This document shows, in pieces, positions 22,767 to 34,743 of a DNA stretch of 64,000 nt. Where the stretch lies: positions 11,043,980 through 11,107,979 of the forward strand of contig OZ037771.1 of the NCBI GenBank assembly GCA_964035545.1, given 5' to 3'. The position numbers and the translations under genes were made by a program. Every line of letters starts with the position of its first letter. Position 1 is the stretch's first letter. The DNA is from Bugula neritina. Taxonomy: Eukaryota > Bryozoa > Gymnolaemata > Cheilostomatida > Bugulidae. A model generated the notes under the pieces. The model saw only the letters and a program-made list of their open reading frames with translations. It ran no database searches and had not been told where the DNA came from.

Positions 22767-24920
22767 TTAACTAGCGTCTGTTAAGTGCGCAAGTAAAAAT
22801 TTGCGTTTATGTCTACACGTGGTGGAAAGCTCTTTTCGTTTGTTGAGGGAAGATAATTCCGGTTGTTTTAAAATTATATACTTCTCATAGTTGCATAAAT
22901 TACATCTATTGGTTAGGTTTGAGTATGATTTGCAAATCTTTAAAATATTCCATTTTAAGCTGAATTTCGTTTTGTTGTCTTTTAAATTCCAGATGTGTCT
23001 GCTGAGTTGCGTGCTGTTAGCTTTATCTGCATGTAGGAAAGAGGCTTTGTGGTTATTGAATCTGGTTTTGAAGGTAGTCGAACAGAGTCCTATGTATGAA
23101 TGGCTGGAATTATTGTCCTGTCTTGTTACAGTTGCTTGGTATATTACGTCTTTGTATAAGCATTTACCATTTAGTGGACAGTGGGAAGGTTGTTTGCAGT
23201 TACATTGTGTGTCATTTAGTTTAGTAGCGGTAGTAGGGGTGTGTGCGGTTTTAAGTTTGTGATGGTTCGAGCCATCAATAATATTTTTCATGTTGGGCAT
23301 GCATGAATAGCTAATTTTTATAGTTTTCCTATTGAAAATTTTACTTAGTTGGTTGGATGGTGGAAAGCATTTGTCGATGATTTGAAGAAATTTCTTCCCT
23401 ATTTTGGTTTTTACTGCTGAACTAAAAGGTGGGTTGTACCACAATATGTTTCTGTTTCTATTTCTATTATTGTTGTTGGATTTGGGTGTCGGGTTATATT
23501 TTAATTTATAGTCATATCCACTGTTTGATAGTGCTTCTTGGTACGGTTGTATGGTGGTTTTAAACTCTTCTTCATTGGAGGATAGTGAGCTAAGTCTTCT
23601 ATTTATATTTTCTGGTATGTTTTTCAATACTGCAGGTGGGTGGTCGCTTTGTTTGTGAACGTAGAGGATAGTGTTTCCAGGTTTTGTATAGGGTTTATAG
23701 GATTGGTTAGTCAAGTTGAATGTTACATCTAGAAAGTTTACAACTTTCTTATTGGCTTCTATTGTGATTGAGAGATTAAATTTTCTAAAAAAGTTGCAAA
23801 TTTGTTTTTTGTTCTGTTCTATGTGTCTAGGTGTTCCTTCGCAAACTATGAGTCCATCATCTCTATACAGGCCTAAATTACATTCTATATTCATTTCAGT
23901 AGTTAATAGATTAAGCAAATATATTCCAATTAGTTGGCAGGTTTCGGCGCCGTCATAACTTCCCATAGTGACATCAAAGTTGCTGTTGTGTTTTTTTGTC
24001 CATTGTTCACCATTGGAGATAAGAATGGACTTTTTAGAGTGTAAAATTATTTCCTGGTGTTCAGTTGGTATGCTGGTAAAATGTGACGCAAAGGAAAGGG
24101 CTTTGTAAAGGAGGTCTTCGGTTATTGATGGGTAGAAATTGCATATGTCAAAAGTAATAAATGACTTACTGCTTTTGTTCTTGATGTCTTCAAACCAATT
24201 TATTACTGAGTGGGAGTTTTTCCATATGTTGACTTTTATATGCTGGAGGAGTTTTGTGTTTATATTATCCAATAGTTGTTTGCTGATTATACCGATGTTG
24301 GATTTGGTGGGGTTTATTAGTCTGCAGGATGGTTTGTTATTGAAGTTAGGTTTGTGATCTTTTAAAGTAATAAAAGCTTCTTTCTGGGCTAGTACTTCTA
24401 TTCTGGTGTCTAGATTTAATGATTTGGCGATTATGGTGTCCTTAGTTGTGATTGATTTAGCTAGGTCAGGTGGGGCTTTTTTGTAGTCTTTCGTAATGTT
24501 TTGTTTAATAAGCTCTCTGTATTGGGAAGTAGATAGTTTGTAGAAATTGGTGGTTTTGTCAGCTTTCACTAGCAGTTTGTCATCATTTTTAATATCCTTT
24601 ACATTATTTCTCATTTTGGTTTGCAGTTGATTAGTAAATGATTCAAACCTGATGTTGGTTAGTAGGTTGTATATTTCAGTTTCAAAGTGGTCTAATTCCT
24701 TAATGTGTGGTGTTGGTTTGCTGGTTTTAAAGCCAAAAGTATCTTTAGTAGTAGGCTTGCAGTCTGGGTTTAAGTAGAAGAAAGCTTTCCATCTGACGCA
24801 TATTAAGAATTTCTCAGTCATGTTAATAATCCGTATTAGATAGTCTTTGTTCGTACTTTTCGGAATATTTTTTAGGGAATATCCAAAGTTTAGACTATTC
24901 ATTTTCTTGAGAGAGCTCAA
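22767..24920 (-). CDS. Penelope-like reverse transcriptase with C-terminal GIY-YIG endonuclease
   Basis: An intact 717-residue frame. The RT resembles telomerase-type RTs: motif A FITFDICNFYPSI (D258), then a GSYDGAETC segment near 319-328 and the catalytic YRDDG (352-356; D354, D355). A Cys cluster follows (C573, C575, C581, C587), then a GIY-YIG nuclease: YQA at 594 and YIG at 609-611, R620, H624, a Cys pair at 673 and 676, and E679 in the NYEKYIIL segment. In this family the nuclease nicks the target and the RT copies the element RNA onto it. The nuclease is C-terminal, as in canonical endonuclease-positive Penelope-like elements and unlike permuted Naiad types. The start at 24920 is the first ATG of the frame, 64 bp inside the unit end. 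All recognised catalytic residues are present, so the copy may be active. Confidence 0.92.
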   Translation of the reverse strand: MSSLKKMNSLNFGYSLKNIPKSTNKDYLIRIINMTEKFLICVRWKAFFYLNPDCKPTTKDTFGFKTSKPTPHIKELDHFETEIYNLLTNIRFESFTNQLQTKMRNNVKDIKNDDKLLVKADKTTNFYKLSTSQYRELIKQNITKDYKKAPPDLAKSITTKDTIIAKSLNLDTRIEVLAQKEAFITLKDHKPNFNNKPSCRLINPTKSNIGIISKQLLDNINTKLLQHIKVNIWKNSHSVINWFEDIKNKSSKSFITFDICNFYPSITEDLLYKALSFASHFTSIPTEHQEIILHSKKSILISNGEQWTKKHNSNFDVTMGSYDGAETCQLIGIYLLNLLTTEMNIECNLGLYRDDGLIVCEGTPRHIEQNKKQICNFFRKFNLSITIEANKKVVNFLDVTFNLTNQSYKPYTKPGNTILYVHKQSDHPPAVLKNIPENINRRLSSLSSNEEEFKTTIQPYQEALSNSGYDYKLKYNPTPKSNNNNRNRNRNILWYNPPFSSAVKTKIGKKFLQIIDKCFPPSNQLSKIFNRKTIKISYSCMPNMKNIIDGSNHHKLKTAHTPTTATKLNDTQCNCKQPSHCPLNGKCLYKDVIYQATVTRQDNNSSHSYIGLCSTTFKTRFNNHKASFLHADKANSTQLSRHIWNLKDNKTKFSLKWNILKICKSYSNLTNRCNLCNYEKYIILKQPELSSLNKRKELSTTCRHKRKFLLAHLTDAS

Positions 24921-24929
24921 CTAAGAAGT

Positions 24930-24966
24930 ATTTGTGTAAACATAAGGTATTACTATTTACACAAAT
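24930..24966. repeat. 11-bp hairpin in the 5' leader of unit A
   Basis: ATTTGTGTAAA at 24930-24940 is the reverse complement of TTTACACAAAT at 24956-24966. It lies between the start codon and the junction with piece B, so it would be in the 5' leader of the element RNA. Confidence 0.7.
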
Positions 24967-24984
24967 AAAATTAGGAGCATGTAA

Positions 24985-25416
24985 TGTAGTTTCTATAATT
25001 AAAAATGAATCAAAAGAACTCAATATTTCGAAAAAATAGAGTATTTATATTTGGTACTAATATAATTTTGGATATAAAAATAAACTTAGATCTTCATTCT
25101 ATTGACTACAATATTGTTTCACGTAGTGCGAGCTACGATCATCAGGTCGTTGTGTGTACGCTTGAGTGATTTTGTTTTGAAATTAGTATTGTTAGTGTAT
25201 TACTACGCTGGAATGTTTTAACTAGCGTCTGTTAAGTGCGCAAGTAAAAATTTGCGTTTATGTCTACACGTGGTGGAAAGCTCTTTTCGTTTGTTGAGGG
25301 AAGATAATTCCGGTTGTTTTAAAATTATATACTTCTCATAGTTGCATAAATTACATCTATTGGTTAGGTTTGAGTATGATTTGCAAATCTTTAAAATATT
25401 CCATTTTAAGCTGAAT
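24985..25416 (-). repeat. Penelope-like pseudo-LTR (piece B)
   Basis: A 432-bp direct repeat of 22534-22965: the 3' non-coding part with the hammerhead-like motif plus the last 67 codons or so of the RT/GIY-YIG frame. It sits head-to-tail directly upstream of unit A. It is cut at 25416/25417, where the inverted piece C begins. Confidence 0.9.
25104..25148 (-). ncRNA. Hammerhead ribozyme-like motif, piece B
   Basis: The same core as in unit A, on the minus strand, with CTGATGA at 25139-25145. In a transcript crossing B into A, cleavage here and in unit A would release an RNA close to unit length (2451 nt spacing). Confidence 0.75.
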
Positions 25417-27079
25417 CGCCAAATCATTAAATCTAGACACCAGAATAGAAGTACTAGCCCAGAAAGAAGCTTTTATTACTTTAAAAGATCACAAACCTAA
25501 CTTCAATAACAAACCATCCTGCAGACTAATAAACCCCACCAAATCCAACATCGGTATAATCAGCAAACAACTATTGGATAATATAAACACAAAACTCCTC
25601 CAGCATATAAAAGTCAACATATGGAAAAACTCCCACTCAGTAATAAATTGGTTTGAAGACATCAAGAACAAAAGCAGTAAGTCATTTATTACTTTTGACA
25701 TATGCAATTTCTACCCATCAATAACCGAAGACCTCCTTTACAAAGCCCTTTCCTTTGCGTCACATTTTACCAGCATACCAACTGAACACCAGGAAATAAT
25801 TTTACACTCTAAAAAGTCCATTCTTATCTCCAATGGTGAACAATGGACAAAAAAACACAACAGCAACTTTGATGTCACTATGGGAAGTTATGACGGCGCC
25901 GAAACCTGCCAACTAATTGGAATATATTTGCTTAATCTATTAACTACTGAAATGAATATAGAATGTAATTTAGGCCTGTATAGAGATGATGGACTCATAG
26001 TTTGCGAAGGAACACCTAGACACATAGAACAGAACAAAAAACAAATTTGCAACTTTTTTAGAAAATTTAATCTCTCAATCACAATAGAAGCCAATAAGAA
26101 AGTTGTAAACTTTCTAGATGTAACATTCAACTTGACTAACCAATCCTATAAACCCTATACAAAACCTGGAAACACTATCCTCTACGTTCACAAACAAAGC
26201 GACCACCCACCTGCAGTATTGAAAAACATACCAGAAAATATAAATAGAAGACTTAGCTCACTATCCTCCAATGAAGAAGAGTTTAAAACCACCATACAAC
26301 CGTACCAAGAAGCACTATCAAACAGTGGATATGACTATAAATTAAAATATAACCCGACACCCAAATCCAACAACAATAATAGAAATAGAAACAGAAACAT
26401 ATTGTGGTACAACCCACCTTTTAGTTCAGCAGTAAAAACCAAAATAGGGAAGAAATTTCTTCAAATCATCGACAAATGCTTTCCACCATCCAACCAACTA
26501 AGTAAAATTTTCAATAGGAAAACTATAAAAATTAGCTATTCATGCATGCCCAACATGAAAAATATTATTGATGGCTCGAACCATCACAAACTTAAAACCG
26601 CACACACCCCTACTACCGCTACTAAACTAAATGACACACAATGTAACTGCAAACAACCTTCCCACTGTCCACTAAATGGTAAATGCTTATACAAAGACGT
26701 AATATACCAAGCAACTGTAACAAGACAGGACAATAATTCCAGCCATTCATACATAGGACTCTGTTCGACTACCTTCAAAACCAGATTCAATAACCACAAA
26801 GCCTCTTTCCTACATGCAGATAAAGCTAACAGCACGCAACTCAGCAGACACATCTGGAATTTAAAAGACAACAAAACGAAATTCAGCTTAAAATGGAATA
26901 TTTTAAAGATTTGCAAATCATACTCAAACCTAACCAATAGATGTAATTTATGCAACTATGAGAAGTATATAATTTTAAAACAACCGGAATTATCTTCCCT
27001 CAACAAACGAAAAGAGCTTTCCACCACGTGTAGACATAAACGCAAATTTTTACTTGCGCACTTAACAGACGCTAGTTAA
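25417..27079 (+). pseudogene. 5'-truncated Penelope-like frame, inverted (piece C)
   Basis: This plus-strand copy starts inside the RT region; the frame is open from about 25418 to the stop at 27077-27079. From the residue equivalent to 217 of unit A to the end, about 500 residues appear unchanged, including YRDDG and the whole GIY-YIG domain. It lacks the N-terminal third and any initiator region, so it is truncated rather than decayed. Confidence 0.88.
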
Positions 27080-27148
27080 AACATTCCAGCGTAGTAATAC
27101 ACTAACAATACTAATTTCAAAACAAAATCACTCAAGCGTACACACAAC

Positions 27149-27193
27149 GACCTGATGATCGTAGCTCGCACTACGTGAAACAATATTGTAGTC
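27149..27193 (+). ncRNA. Hammerhead ribozyme-like motif, piece C
   Basis: A plus-strand copy: CTGATGA at 27152-27158, stem II around loop CTCGCA (27165-27170), GAAA at 27177-27180, short stem III, and predicted cleavage after 27190. It is identical in its core to the other two copies. Confidence 0.75.
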
Positions 27194-27243
27194 AATAGAA
27201 TGAAGATCTAAGTTTATTTTTATATTCAAAATTATATTAGTAC

Positions 27244-28573
<1,330 letters not shown>

Positions 28574-29962
28574 TGATATATATACTGTGTATTTAATAAA
28601 CATAAAAAAAGAGAATACATGTGACTATTCAATAGAATGTAACATATATTGAGTAGTAGCTAACACTGCAGGAGAGTTGGATAATATATTATATGTAGTA
28701 TAGAATATATTAGCATAGCATACAAAGCATATATCAGATGTCAGTTCTAATGATATGCAATCTATAAAATATTAGCACCCTATTGTTTGCTAAGCTAATA
28801 GATTTGTAGTCAAGGGTCCATCTGTTTCCACAATATAAGTTCACTCTTCCAATCAGACCAATCAAAGCCATTTAGTTTACCTAATTTGTCTATAGTATCA
28901 CTATTTCTCTTTTTTTTAAAACAGTTAGTCACTGTTTACGTGCACCATTATTTTTATTTCACATTGATAACAAATCTATATGTTATTCCTATAAGAAGAA
29001 AGGATTATTTAATCAACTAAGTAAATAATATTATGATATTGAGATAACCCACTTACCTTCTGTTAAAGAAAATTTGTTTAAATGCATTACCAATATATAC
29101 ATGATTAGTAGCTATATGTCACTGCACCACAAAACACCAATTTGTAGTTTTTTACCACTCAAGTATACATCTACACTATTTCCACTGTTATAGTCATATA
29201 AAAAATAAAGCTAAGGTATTGAAATCAATTTAGGTAGAATTCATAACTATATGCCTCTATATTGATGCTATTTCTGCTTGTTTTTTTTAAGTGCACAGAT
29301 TATAGTGCTGCATATAATAGTGTACTTTTCTAAAAACAGGCACTTGCATATTGTGTTGAATTATAGGTTTATTATATCTGGGGGCATGACTGGTCATGGT
29401 CTTGTCATATAGATTCATGGTTTATGTCGTCCATTAGCATTAGCACATCAGCATATAATAACTCATGCATTAGATGTAACTGATCCCATTTAATGCACAA
29501 ACATATTATTTTATTTCGAAAGACACTGCAATTAGTGACTATTTTTAAGCTTAATCACCTAAAGTCTACAATCTACCACGCGCAGAGCTGCATATGCCAT
29601 GCTGTCACTATAATTATTAATACTTAGAATAGCAACAATACGACAACTATTTAGCTCAGTGTTTCTCAGCCTATAAGGGAGGTTTGGGCAACGTGAGGGT
29701 ATAATTTTATTTATAAGTTATTGAACCTGAATTGATCATAAAGAGCCTTTTGACCTCAAGTTGCTTGTTTTTCAAGTTACAAGTACATAATGCAGCAGAT
29801 ATAATTACAGAAAAAGGGGAAATAATAAAATTAGAGACTTGTTTTGCAACTTGATGAGTCTACTTGCACAGCTAACGTTTCTCAATTATTAGTGTATCCT
29901 GTATATGATATGTATAGATATAAAATGACAGGTTTATAGAGGCATAATTTATGCTTTTTCAG

Positions 29963-30130
29963 CCCTTATCTACAACAACCTCGGCTGCAGATGTGATGAA
30001 GCTTGTTGGCCAATATTTTGAAAAAGAAAGTGTTTACTTAGCAAAAACGTTATTGGTGTATGCTGTCAATGATGATGACTATTTATATAAACCATATAAC
30101 AAAATTGTCAGGGTTTTCACGGTGCACTAA
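29963..30130 (+). CDS. Possible terminal exon of unknown protein, repeat copy 1
   Basis: A T-rich tract and TTTTTCAG (ending 29962) look like a splice acceptor, followed by 55 open codons (PLSTTTSAADVMKLVGQYF...) and TAA. The reading has mixed hydrophobic and charged residues and a DDDYLYKPY segment. The family was not recognised. The frame stays open in copy 2 but is broken in the diverged copy at 56437. No upstream partner exon was identified, so the gene model is incomplete and may be spurious. Confidence 0.3.
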   Translation, partial: PLSTTTSAADVMKLVGQYFEKESVYLAKTLLVYAVNDDDYLYKPYNKIVRVFTVH

Positions 30131-31268
30131 AGCAAGGCTGTCTATACTATACATGTATATAGTATTAAGATCTGCAAAACTATGATGATGATTATATAGC
30201 TTCAGAGCTGCATATATAGTCAAGAAAATGTTGCACTGTTATATTGTTCCTGCACTGTGCATGTACTGAGTATATGCATCATTATATTATTATATTCTGC
30301 TGTTTTAGACCTGTATAAACTAATAGGCAGTAATTCAACATGCAAAAGAAGATTATTCTTTTGCTTTGTTTGTATAGTTTGTTTGTATAGAAAGTTTTGC
30401 TCCCTTTTGTTTTTATGTTTTTCTTTTCGTTGCTTAGATACCGGTGTTGATCTTTTATTTAATTTTAGTCAATCAATAATTTATGTTTGTAAAATATCAG
30501 TTGCATTGATTTAACTGTGATAATAGTGAAATTAGAACTTTCTGTTATTAGTAGACAGTGAAACAACAAAGCATTGGGTAATGCATTATTTACCTTTCAG
30601 TCTAATGCCAGCAACAGTCAAGAAGTGATGCTGGCGTCTGATTGTTGTGCTGATTGATTTTTTGTGTGCACTCTAAAACAAATGAAAGAACAAAATATAT
30701 TTTACACCTGGAAATAAAATACAAAGGAAAAATTGAATTTAGCCATACCAAAACTTTTCGATTACAATTACTATGCTGTTGATTTGCAATGATATTTATG
30801 ATCTGCAGAGCTATTATATAGCAACTAGAATCAGTTAAAAACTGTGTTACCATGAAAAGTCAATCTTTTACATAACCAGGTTTGTATTAGTACACCACGA
30901 GCAGAGAACAAAAATTGTATTCAAACTTTCTAAACAAAATTTTGAAAGCCGTTTGTGGTCAAAAAACACTGTGGCCTTATTTTCAGCTAAACCTTTTACA
31001 CGCTTTTTCTTTGAAATCTAAACTGCACTTACTAAGCTATGTGAAGTCAAATAAAGGTTATCAAAATATTTCACAACAGCTACAGAAAACAGACCCAGTT
31101 GCGCAGCAATTTTTTCAGCAAAGCCTATATAGCAAAGGTGTTACATATATAACTGATGGTGATAACAATAATTCATTGTTGATGTATATTGTTCACATAA
31201 TCTTAACTTTTCCAATCAATTAGCAGCCTGACTGAAACTATCTCTTTATATACAGTCATTTTCACTCA

Positions 31269-31505
31269 TTGAATTCATTCTGTTCATTAAATTGCATGAC
31301 TAATAATGTTTGTTCTTATCCCACTAGTCATGAAAACTTTTGCAAGGATATAAACATATGTATTTTTGAACTTTTAGGCTTTGATTTGTTAGTTTTACTG
31401 AGGAAATTTATAAACGAGATGATTTTATACTTTTACAATATGCAGCTACCTTACACGATGTCAATTATATTGGACAACATCAACATAAATATATCTACGG
31501 AATAA
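31269..31505 (+). other. Open frame of 78 codons, identical in both tandem copies
   Basis: The 78-codon frame here and at 34349-34585 is identical, and so is about 400 bp around it (about 31195-31585 against 34275-34665), whereas other parts of the unit differ more. The protein resembles nothing known and is Ile/Leu/Phe-rich, as expected from AT-rich non-coding DNA. The identity more likely reflects gene conversion than protein constraint. Confidence 0.2.
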
Positions 31506-31664
31506 AGAACTTAAAAAGTTTGCTCTAATAACCGCTATAAGGACAAAAAGCTAGACAAGCTGTCATATCGGTTCTACGACTTGGTATAAACAAGTTGTTA
31601 AAACAATATGGCAGAATTCTATTTTATTTGTAATATAATCTATAGGCTGAAAGAATAAATGTTT

Positions 31665-34600
31665 TGATATATACTGTGTATTTAATAAACATAAAAAGAC
31701 AGAATACATATTAATATTCAATGGAATACAATATATTGAGTCTTAACTAACACTGCAGGACAGTTGGATAATGTATTATATGTAATATATAATATATTAG
31801 CATAGCATACAAAGCATATATCAGATATCAGTTCCACTGATATGCCATCTATATGTAATATTAGCACCTTATTGTTTGCTAAGCTAATAGATTTGTAGTC
31901 AAGGGTTCATCTGTTTCCATAATAAGTTCACTCTTCCAATCAGACCAATCAAAGCCATTTAGTTTACCTAATTTGTCTATAGTATCACTATTTCTCTTTT
32001 TAATAAAACAGTTAGTCACTGTTTACATACACCATTATTTTTATTTCACATTGATAACAAATCTATATGTTATCCCTATAAAAAAGAAGGATTATTCAAT
32101 CAACTAAGTAAATAATATTATTATATTGAGATAACCCACTTACCTTATGTTAAAGAAAATTTGTTTAAATGCATTACCAATGTACACAAGATTATTAGCT
32201 ATATGTCACTGCACCACAAAACACCAATCTGTAGAGTTTTCCCACACAAGTATACATCTACACTATTTCCATTGTTACAGTCAAATAAAAAATAAAACTA
32301 AGGTATTGAAATCAATTTAGGTAAAATTCATAACTATATGCCTCTATGCTGATGCTAGTTCTGGTTGTTTTTTTTAAGTGCACAGACTATAGTGCTGCAT
32401 ATAATAATGTATTTTTCTAAAAACAGGCACTTGCATATTGTGTTGAATTAGGTTTATTATATCTGGGGGCATGACTGGTCACGGTCTTTAATTTAAATTC
32501 ATAGCTTACGTGGTCCGTTAGCATTAGCATATTAGCATATAATAACTCATGCATTAGATGTAACTGATCCCATTTAATGCACAAAAATATTTTATTACGA
32601 AAGACACTGTAATTAGTGACTATTTTTAAGCTTAATCACCTAAAGTCTACAATCTACCACGCGCAGAGCTGCATATGCCATGCTGTCACTATAATTATTA
32701 ATACTTAGAATAGCAACAATACGACAACTATTTAGCTCAGTGTTTCTCAGCCTATAAGGGAGGTTTGGGCAACGTGAGGGTATAATTTTATTTATAAGTT
32801 ATTGAACCTGAATTGATCATAAAGAGCCTTTTGACCTCAAGTTGCTTGTTTTTCAAGTTAAAAGTACATAATGCAGCAGATAATATAATTACAGAAAAGG
32901 GGAAATGATAAAATAAGAGACTTGTTTTGCAACTTGATGAGTCTACTTGCACAGCTAACGTTTCTCAATTATTAGTGTATCCTGTATATGATATGTACAT
33001 ATATGCATGACAGGTTTATAGAGGCATAATTTATGCTTTTTTCAGCCCTTATCTACAACAACCTCGGCTGCAGATGTGATGAAGCTTGTTGGCCAATATT
33101 TTGAAAAAGAAAGTGTTTACTTAGCAAAAACGTTATTGGTGTATGCTGTCAATGATGATGACTATTTATATAAACCATATAAAAAAATTGTCAGGGTTTA
33201 CACTGTGCACTAAAGCAAGGCTGTCTATACTATACATGTATATAGTATTGAGATCTGCAAAACTATGATGATGATTATATAGCTTCAGAGCTGCATATAT
33301 AGTCAAGAAAATGTTGCACTGTTATATTGTTCCTGCACTGTGCATGTACTGAGTATATGCATCATTATATTATTATACTCTGCTGTTTTAGACCTGTATA
33401 AACTAATAGGCCGTAATTCAACACATAAAAGAAGATTATTCTCTTGCTTTGTTTGTATAGTTTGTTTGTATAGAAAGTTTTGCTCCCTTTTTTTTATGTT
33501 TTTCTTTTCGTTGCTTAGATACCAGTTTTGATCTCTTATTTAATTTTAGTTGATCAATAATTTATAGTTACGTAAAATATCAGTTGCATTGATTCAACTG
33601 TGATAATAGTGAAATTAGAACTTTCTGTTATTAGTAGACAGTGAAACAACAAAGCATTGGGTAATGCATTATATTCTTTTCAGTGTAATATGCCAGCAAC
33701 AGTCAAGAAGTGATGCTGAAATTTGACTGTTGTGCTAATTGATTTTTTGTGTGCACTCTAAAACAAATGAAAGAACAAAATATATTTTACACCTGGAAAT
33801 AAAATACAAAGGAAAAATTGAATTTAGCCATACCAAAACTTTTCGATTACAATTACTATGCTGTTGATTTGCAATGATATTTATGATCTGCTGAGCTATT
33901 AGCAACTAGAATCAGTTAAAAACTTTGTTACCATGAAAAGTCAATCTTTTACATAACCAGGTTTGTATTAGTACACCACGAGCAGAGAACAAAAATTGTA
34001 TTCAAACTTTCTAAACAAAATTTTAGAAGCCGTTTGTGGTCAAAACACATTGTGGTTTTATTTTCAGCCAAAATTTTAGACGCTTTTTTTTAAAAATCTA
34101 AACTGCACTTACTAAGCTATGTGAAGCCGAATAAAGGTTATCAAAATATTTCACAACAGCTACAGAAACCAGACCCACTTGCACAGCAAATTTTTCAACA
34201 AAGCCTATATAGCAAAGGTGTTACATATATAACTGATGGCGATAGCATTAATTCATTGTTGATGTATATTGTTCACATAATCTTAACTTTTCCAATCAAT
34301 TAGCAGCCTGACTGAAACTATCTCTTTATATACAGTCATTTTCACTCATTGAATTCATTCTGTTCATTAAATTGCATGACTAATAATGTTTGTTCTTATC
34401 CCACTAGTCATGAAAACTTTTGCAAGGATATAAACATATGTATTTTTGAACTTTTAGGCTTTGATTTGTTAGTTTTACTGAGGAAATTTATAAACGAGAT
34501 GATTTTATACTTTTACAATATGCAGCTACCTTACACGATGTCAATTATATTGGACAACATCAACATAAATATATCTACGGAATAAAGAACTTAAAAAGTT

Positions 34601-34743
34601 TGCTCTAATAACCGCTATAAGGACAAAAAGCTAGACAAGCTGTCATATTGGTTCCATGACTTGGTATAAACAAGTTGTTAAAACAAAATGACAGCATTCT
34701 ATTTTATCTGTAATATAATCTATAGGCTGAAAGAATAAAAGTA
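31665..34743 (+). repeat. 3.09-kb tandem repeat, copy 2
   Basis: Direct repeat of 28574-31664. Similarity with copy 1 ends near GAATAAAAGTATTGG. Sequence just beyond (to about 34850) still shows weak resemblance to the third, diverged copy, suggesting that the ancestral unit extended further right. Confidence 0.9.
33046..33213 (+). CDS. Possible terminal exon of unknown protein, repeat copy 2
   Basis: Counterpart of 29963-30130, with acceptor TTTTTTCAG ending at 33045, 55 open codons and TAA. It differs from copy 1 by few changes (such as Asn to Lys in KPYNK, and Phe to Tyr near the end). Function unknown. Confidence 0.3.
   Translation, partial: PLSTTTSAADVMKLVGQYFEKESVYLAKTLLVYAVNDDDYLYKPYKKIVRVYTVH

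Larger units (their letters stand above)
28574..31664 (+). repeat. 3.09-kb tandem repeat, copy 1
   Basis: It starts TGATATATATACTGTGTATTTAATAAAC and matches copy 2 along its whole length, with scattered substitutions and small indels. The junction to copy 2 at 31664/31665 is exact. Neither terminal inverted repeats nor LTRs were seen, so this is more likely a segmental tandem duplication than a transposon. It holds one exon-like frame (29963-30130) and a 78-codon frame (31269-31505). Confidence 0.9.

Noticed and set aside
22891-24357. Plus-strand frames of 72-123 codons opposite the Penelope-like gene
   Set aside because: They are antisense shadows of the 717-residue frame; identical shadows occur opposite the inverted copy (25489-26955).
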